A stretch of DNA of 64,000 nucleotides from ZC4RG29 sp964521255 (GTDB lineage: Bacteria; Bacteroidota; Bacteroidia; Cytophagales; Cyclobacteriaceae). The stretch lies in the NCBI GenBank assembly GCA_964521255.1, contig CAZFRM010000001.1, positions 372,001-436,000 on the forward strand, written 5' to 3'. The notes below the pieces were generated by a model. The model saw only the letters and a list, made by a program, of their open reading frames with translations, was not told the origin of the DNA and made no database searches. Of the stretch, positions 59,895 through 64,000 are shown in pieces (the first letter of the stretch is position 1; every line of letters begins with the position of its first letter). A program made the translations under genes and the position numbers.

Positions 59895-59990
59895 GTTAAG
59901 GGCATCTCTAAAAACTGTTTTTTATTGGCCTCATCCCTTCCCTTCTCCGAAAGGAGAAGGACAGCGGAGGTTTTTAGAGATGCCCTTAAC
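59895..59990. repeat. palindromic element with 21-bp inverted termini
   Basis: GTTAAGGGCATCTCTAAAAAC (59895-59915) is the exact reverse complement of 59970-59990. Inside lies CTTCTCC-GAAA-GGAGAAG (59943-59959) and the GGCCTCATCCC string shared with 413-430. The right end abuts the stop codon of the TonB-receptor gene. No ORF. It looks like a MITE- or REP-like unit. Confidence 0.85.
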
Positions 59991-62389
59991 TAAAATGTAT
60001 ACCTTACATAAGGCACAGGAAAAAATGATTGCTGGTATTGAGTCACAACACTATTCGTTCTTGGATTATACGACTGACTGAAAATGTTTTGATTGTTGGT
60101 AAGATTTTGAAGATCCAAAGCAATTTCCAAAGTACTTTTTCTGTACTCAACACGATAGGAGAGTTTTAAGTCGGTTCGAAAATAAGGATCTTGTTTTTCT
60201 GAATATGCTTCACTCTCTCGATACACAGTTCTGTTATAAAGTTGAGAAAGTTCAAAATCAATGGGAGTAAGATATTTTCCTCCTATTGTAGTAAGCTTCA
60301 AATTGACAGAAAAGAATTTCCCCCGGTTACTCAGGCGCCATTCTTTTCCCGCTAATATATTAAGCACGTATTGTGTATTGAAAGCAGTATTCCTTTCAAC
60401 ACCATCGCTTCCTTCATACTTCGAATCAAACAATGATCCGGTAATCAAATAATAATATCCTTTACTGAAAAACCTTTCCAGTGTTAATTCTATTCCGTAG
60501 TTCCTGCCAGTTCCTTTGTTGACAAGACTATCAACGTTAGGCGGGGCAAAGCTTGCTCCTGTATTTATAGCCGCGTAAGAACTTGAATTTCGCTCTACAG
60601 GTACATCACTTAGCTCTTGATAGTATCCTTCTACTTTCAACCGGATACTTTCAGAAATATTCCAATCGTACGTCAATGCATAGTGATGACTTTTTGTATA
60701 GCCCAAGTCCCGATTTGTTTCAATAATATCTCCCGCTCCAGTTGTCGTTTGTACATAATTCACATAGGGACTTTGTATCTGGCTGTGAATACCATAACCC
60801 AACGCTATGCTTAGATTTGGATTAAGAATGTATTGCAAACTTAGTCGGGGCTCAACGGCCCATTGTTTGTTGAGCGTATAATACTGCGCATGTAAACCTG
60901 TATTCAAGGAAAGATGAGAACTAAAACGATGACGCCAATTGGTATGAAATTGATAAAGCGTTGCATTGTCTTCAGCATTAACGCGCGTGGTATCACGATT
61001 CAGGTTGGCATAAATATCATGCGCGTATAAATCAAAATCAGAAACATCGATAATGATACCCGAGGTAAGGCTATTCCGTGAGTTAAACTTTGTTCTCGTA
61101 TAAAAATTCATGAGATACTTTTGAGTTGTAAAAATTGCTTCTGTTTGCAGGTATTTTGCTGTCACAACATTCTCCGGATCACGTACCAGAGAGTCAGCGG
61201 TGAATTCTTCATTTGCATAACTTAACCCTCCGGTAATTTTAAAAAATGTTTTGGCCGAGAAATTCCCTTCATATCCAACGCCGATCACACCCGTTTTATA
61301 GCGTGGATGGGAGTCCTGGTTTTCATCCCCATAAAGATCTGTATCACTGTCGAGATCAGCTTCACTTCCCAGCAAATCAATTTTACTTGTTCCTCCAAAT
61401 CCGAAGATTGTCCATTTACCATTTTTTGAATTCGGAAGACTTAATTTAAAGTTGAGATCCTGGTAATAGGGTGTGTTGGAACCGGTGCCAAACTCGATTC
61501 CCAAAGTTTGAAAAATAGCCAGTGTAGAGTATCGATAATTAACAACATAAGATGATTTACCATTCTTCGAAAATGGTCCCTCTGCTCCAAATTCAAATCC
61601 GTTGAATCCGGCTTGTGCCAGCAACTCTCTCTTTTGATTGTTACCATCACGCAAGCGCAAATCGAAAACTCCAGACAATGCATTACCATACTGTGCCGGA
61701 AATGCGCTGGTCATAAAATCAGATTTGTCAATATTATTATTGTTGAGGATACTTACCGGACCCCCTGTGCTTACAAGAGCGCCAAAGTGATTTGGGTTGG
61801 GAATATTTAAACCCTCCATTTGCCATAGCATTCCTAACGGAGAATTGCCCCGGACGACAATATCATTTCGTGAGTCATTACCGCCAATTACACCGGCAAA
61901 ATTCGCAGCCATCCGTGAAGGATCACCCAATGCTCCTGCATATCGTTTTGTATCATCTACATTAAATGAACGAGCGCTGACAATGGCCAGATCATTATTG
62001 GTTGCTGTTTTATCTTCTTTAGAATCCGCTACAACTACAATCTCATTGAGCTGACTAACACTTTCAATTAACGCAGTATTAAAAACAACTTCCTTTCCTG
62101 CGGTGACCACAACATTTGGTATAGTTTGCTTCTCGTAACCGATAAATGTTATTTCAATTACATGGCGACCAACCGGAACGTTCTCAATCCGAAAAATTCC
62201 ATCAACGTCAGTTGCGCTGCCAACAACTTTATCTTCGATACTAATGATCATCACATTTACTCCAATAAGCGGAGTTTGTGTATCTTCATCAACAACTTTT
62301 CCTCTTATCGTTTGTGTTAATTGTGCTGCGGCCGCACACGAAATCAAAATAAAAATACTAAAGGCAAGGATATGCTTTTCTAAATTCAT
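59990..62389 (-). CDS. TonB-dependent receptor with carboxypeptidase-like N-terminal domain
   Basis: 799 residues. Signal peptide ending SCAAAAQ, then a carboxypeptidase-regulatory-like domain (QTIRGKVVDEDTQTPLIGVNVMI, FRIENVPVGRHVIEITFIGYEKQTI). A plug domain (FAGVIGGNDSRNDIVVRGNSPLGMLWQMEGLN) and a beta-barrel to the terminal YVRYTF follow, with a terminal Phe as in outer-membrane proteins. It imports an unknown substrate. A Crp-type regulator gene precedes it and reads in the same direction. The stop codon touches the 59895-59990 element. Confidence 0.93.
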   Translation of the reverse strand: MNLEKHILAFSIFILISCAAAAQLTQTIRGKVVDEDTQTPLIGVNVMIISIEDKVVGSATDVDGIFRIENVPVGRHVIEITFIGYEKQTIPNVVVTAGKEVVFNTALIESVSQLNEIVVVADSKEDKTATNNDLAIVSARSFNVDDTKRYAGALGDPSRMAANFAGVIGGNDSRNDIVVRGNSPLGMLWQMEGLNIPNPNHFGALVSTGGPVSILNNNNIDKSDFMTSAFPAQYGNALSGVFDLRLRDGNNQKRELLAQAGFNGFEFGAEGPFSKNGKSSYVVNYRYSTLAIFQTLGIEFGTGSNTPYYQDLNFKLSLPNSKNGKWTIFGFGGTSKIDLLGSEADLDSDTDLYGDENQDSHPRYKTGVIGVGYEGNFSAKTFFKITGGLSYANEEFTADSLVRDPENVVTAKYLQTEAIFTTQKYLMNFYTRTKFNSRNSLTSGIIIDVSDFDLYAHDIYANLNRDTTRVNAEDNATLYQFHTNWRHRFSSHLSLNTGLHAQYYTLNKQWAVEPRLSLQYILNPNLSIALGYGIHSQIQSPYVNYVQTTTGAGDIIETNRDLGYTKSHHYALTYDWNISESIRLKVEGYYQELSDVPVERNSSSYAAINTGASFAPPNVDSLVNKGTGRNYGIELTLERFFSKGYYYLITGSLFDSKYEGSDGVERNTAFNTQYVLNILAGKEWRLSNRGKFFSVNLKLTTIGGKYLTPIDFELSQLYNRTVYRESEAYSEKQDPYFRTDLKLSYRVEYRKSTLEIALDLQNLTNNQNIFSQSYNPRTNSVVTQYQQSFFPVPYVRYTF

Positions 62390-62488
62390 AGAGGTTTGTT
62401 TTTTTATGAGACAATTTTACAAACCAATACCCCTACGGTTCATTGACTTTAGTTAAGAAAATATCTGCGTGATAAATTTTTAGCATGT

Positions 62489-63085
62489 TCAAACACGCTC
62501 CTTAATGGATAACTTCTTTCGTATTCTGCTCAACGATTCAGGTTCAATACCAAGATATGATGCAATGTAGTACTGAGGTACACGATCGATAATGTAAGGA
62601 TGTTCCTCAACCAATTTTACATACCGTTCTTGCGGAGGGTCTGAAAGCAAAGAGTTATTTCGATTGCAGATTTTTACAATTGTTGCTTCTGCTATGAGCC
62701 TGCCAATTCGTTCGCATTTCGGATAGAGATCATAGAGTGTATAGAGATCGCGAAACGATATCGTAATGATTTCAGTATCCTCCAATGCATCAACACCAAA
62801 GTTGGACCGTTTCTTGGTGAGCCAACTTTCAAAATCTGTAAACCACTGATTCTCAAAAAAGAATTCAACGCATTGTTCAGTTCCCTCCTTTGAATAATAA
62901 ACCCGCAATCCTCCGTTAACAACAAATACAACATGCGTACACATTACGCCAGCGTTAAGCCAATGTTCCTTTTTCTTTAACCGGTTAAATGTGAAAGCGG
63001 GAGCCAGTGCCTGAAAATCTTCTTCAGTAAACGGCACAAATTGCGTTATGCTGGTATACAATTTTTGAAAAGGTTCGGATAGCAT
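62489..63085 (-). CDS. Crp/Fnr-family transcriptional regulator
   Basis: 198 residues. An N-terminal cyclic-nucleotide-binding-like beta-roll (LKKKEHWLNAGVMCTHVVFVVNGGLRVYYSKEGTEQ, ENQWFTDFESWL) lacks the full phosphate-binding Arg/Ser pattern, so it may not bind cAMP. A short helix-turn-helix follows with QYYIASYLGIEPESLSRIRKKLS. It is like Bacteroidota CRP-fold regulators of unknown ligand. It lies about 100 bases before the TonB-receptor gene and may control it. Confidence 0.86.
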   Translation of the reverse strand: MLSEPFQKLYTSITQFVPFTEEDFQALAPAFTFNRLKKKEHWLNAGVMCTHVVFVVNGGLRVYYSKEGTEQCVEFFFENQWFTDFESWLTKKRSNFGVDALEDTEIITISFRDLYTLYDLYPKCERIGRLIAEATIVKICNRNNSLLSDPPQERYVKLVEEHPYIIDRVPQYYIASYLGIEPESLSRIRKKLSIKERV

Positions 63086-63192
63086 AGAGAAGGTTTTGGT
63101 TTTTAGTACAGTGACGAATAGTATCCTGGTTTATTCTAACGGGAACCCGGTACTTATGATGCGTCATCAATTTCTTTTCCTTCCAAATATTG

Positions 63193-63227
63193 CAAAAAGA
63201 AAAAAGCCATACATTATGTATGGCTTT
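63193..63227 (-). terminator. terminator behind the desaturase gene
   Basis: AAAGCCATACAT (63203-63214) and ATGTATGGCTTT (63216-63227) form a perfect stem with a one-base loop (in practice four or more bases at the tip open). On the minus strand a long T-rich run follows (63205-63193). Clear intrinsic terminator. Confidence 0.85.
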
Positions 63228-63254
63228 ATGTGGGGAATTAATATTTAAATCAGG

Positions 63255-64000
63255 TCAGGCTGCTTTTTTAACTTCACTGAGTTTAAGTTCTTTTTGCCGG
63301 GTCATTTGAATAACTCCCATTCTGTTTAGCAAACGAATGACAAGGTATGTAGGATCGATTTCATGCCAACGGATGCCACCAAAATTTGCGCGTGAACCAT
63401 ACTTGTGATGATTGTTGTGATAGCTTTCACCCATCATTAAGAAATCAAATGGAAGAAAGTTTTTAGAAGTATCACCTACTTCAAAATTTCTATAACCGTA
63501 CTTATGTGCAAACCAATTGATGATTGCGCCGTGAATGGGACTTATTATAAACTGCAAGGGTAATAAAAGCCATAACCACCACGTTGTCGCGAATTGAATA
63601 TAAACAAGGGTATACATCGCACCCCAAAATAATCTTGAAGGCCATGAGCCGGCGAATTTATCGAAGCTTCTCCACCGGGGAACACCTTGGGTAAAGCGTT
63701 CATCCACCAGCATTTGATCTTTGGTAATTGAGGAATAGATCGTTTTGGTTTTCCACATCATATTCCAGATCGTCTCATCGTACTTGGGTGAGTGCGGGTC
63801 ATTTTCCGTATCTGCGAAGGCGTGATGCATTCTGTGCATAACACCATATCCATACGCACTTAGATAGTTCGATCCCTGAAATATCCAGGTCAACACAAAA
63901 AATATTTTCTCTGTTGTCTTATTCATCGTAAAAGCTCGGTGGGAGGCGTAACGATGCAGGAAGAAAGTCTGGAAGAAGAGGGACAGGTACCAGTGGGCGA
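63255..64000 (-). CDS. acyl-CoA/fatty acid desaturase, partial (window edge)
   Basis: The visible part reads AHWYLSLFFQTFFLHRYASHRAFTM and on to the stop, about 248 residues; the start lies past base 64000. A Met at 63926 is internal, because the frame is open upstream and carries the first histidine box HRYASH. The second box, HRMHHAFADTENDPHS, and the third, ESYHNNHHKYGS, are in order. This is the diiron site of delta-9 type membrane desaturases (stearoyl-CoA family). Hydrophobic helices flank the boxes. It introduces a double bond in membrane lipid acyl chains. Confidence 0.93.
   Translation of the reverse strand, partial: AHWYLSLFFQTFFLHRYASHRAFTMNKTTEKIFFVLTWIFQGSNYLSAYGYGVMHRMHHAFADTENDPHSPKYDETIWNMMWKTKTIYSSITKDQMLVDERFTQGVPRWRSFDKFAGSWPSRLFWGAMYTLVYIQFATTWWLWLLLPLQFIISPIHGAIINWFAHKYGYRNFEVGDTSKNFLPFDFLMMGESYHNNHHKYGSRANFGGIRWHEIDPTYLVIRLLNRMGVIQMTRQKELKLSEVKKAA

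Noticed and set aside
63255..63926. Desaturase read as a complete 223-residue gene starting at 63926
   Set aside because: The frame stays open upstream and holds the first histidine box HRYASH, so the Met at 63926 is internal.

Overview
The window is chromosomal DNA of a Bacteroidota bacterium, most likely of the order Cytophagales. The evidence is an AT-rich composition, several perfect TAnnTTTG -7 promoter boxes (the Bacteroidota sigma-A type), two TonB-dependent receptors, many lipoproteins with a lipobox cysteine, and the rpsU-xerC-hpf gene order. I cannot name a genus. About 61 protein genes are supported, two of them cut by the window edges. Two further short membrane ORFs are possible. 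I found no rRNA, tRNA, CRISPR array, insertion sequence or prophage.

Layout. 1-6.1 kb: partial purine nucleoside phosphorylase, an M2 (ACE-like) peptidase, an acyl-CoA dehydrogenase, a family 4 glycosyltransferase, and an ECF sigma factor with a small overlapping partner. 6.2-20.6 kb: an acidic-tailed protein, uvrA, a membrane-anchored thioredoxin-fold protein paired with a GAF/PAS sensor, an rRNA-methyltransferase-like protein, proC divergent from gdhA, an RluD-type pseudouridine synthase, a degenerate receiver-domain protein, and tag. 20.7-26.4 kb: translation and transcription core, prfA facing the rimP-nusA-infB operon. 26.4-30.8 kb: an M28 peptidase/glutaminyl cyclase and a nucleotide-sugar operon (ugd, UDP-glucuronate decarboxylase, rmlB). 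31-33.9 kb: a second acyl-CoA dehydrogenase, then rpsU, xerC and hpf. 34-47.8 kb: mixed envelope and stress genes (amidohydrolase, DoxX, TPR protein, DinB, 2H phosphoesterase, EamA transporter, Cu-Zn SOD, TonB receptor, fructosamine-kinase-like protein, YpdA, DUF3500, 2OG oxygenase, LEA lipoprotein) and a small gene pair with a MNT-type nucleotidyltransferase. 47.8-59.8 kb: an oxidoreductase/transporter pair, prenyl synthase, RNase R, exonuclease, lipB, phosphoglucose/phosphomannose isomerase, yraN and mutS. 59.9-64 kb: a second TonB receptor, a Crp-family regulator and a fatty acid desaturase running off the edge.

Genes that work together: rimP/nusA/infB with prfA and rluD (translation and ribosome maturation); uvrA, tag and mutS (three DNA repair routes, unlinked); ugd/uxs/rmlB with the distant glycosyltransferase (surface polysaccharide precursors); and proC/gdhA (glutamate and proline metabolism from a shared divergent region).

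The least ordinary content is intergenic. There are several palindromic dispersed elements. One is a 37-bp perfect inverted repeat whose arms encode the C-terminal tails of two convergent genes and carry a GGGGTA run with G-quadruplex potential. Another is a 21-bp inverted-repeat element that abuts a TonB-receptor stop codon. A third family, with GATTAGCCAAT termini, has two copies in opposite orientation about 17 kb apart. No large new system such as a defence island or secondary-metabolite cluster is visible. The best candidate for an uncharacterised functional unit is the 47111-47784 pair.
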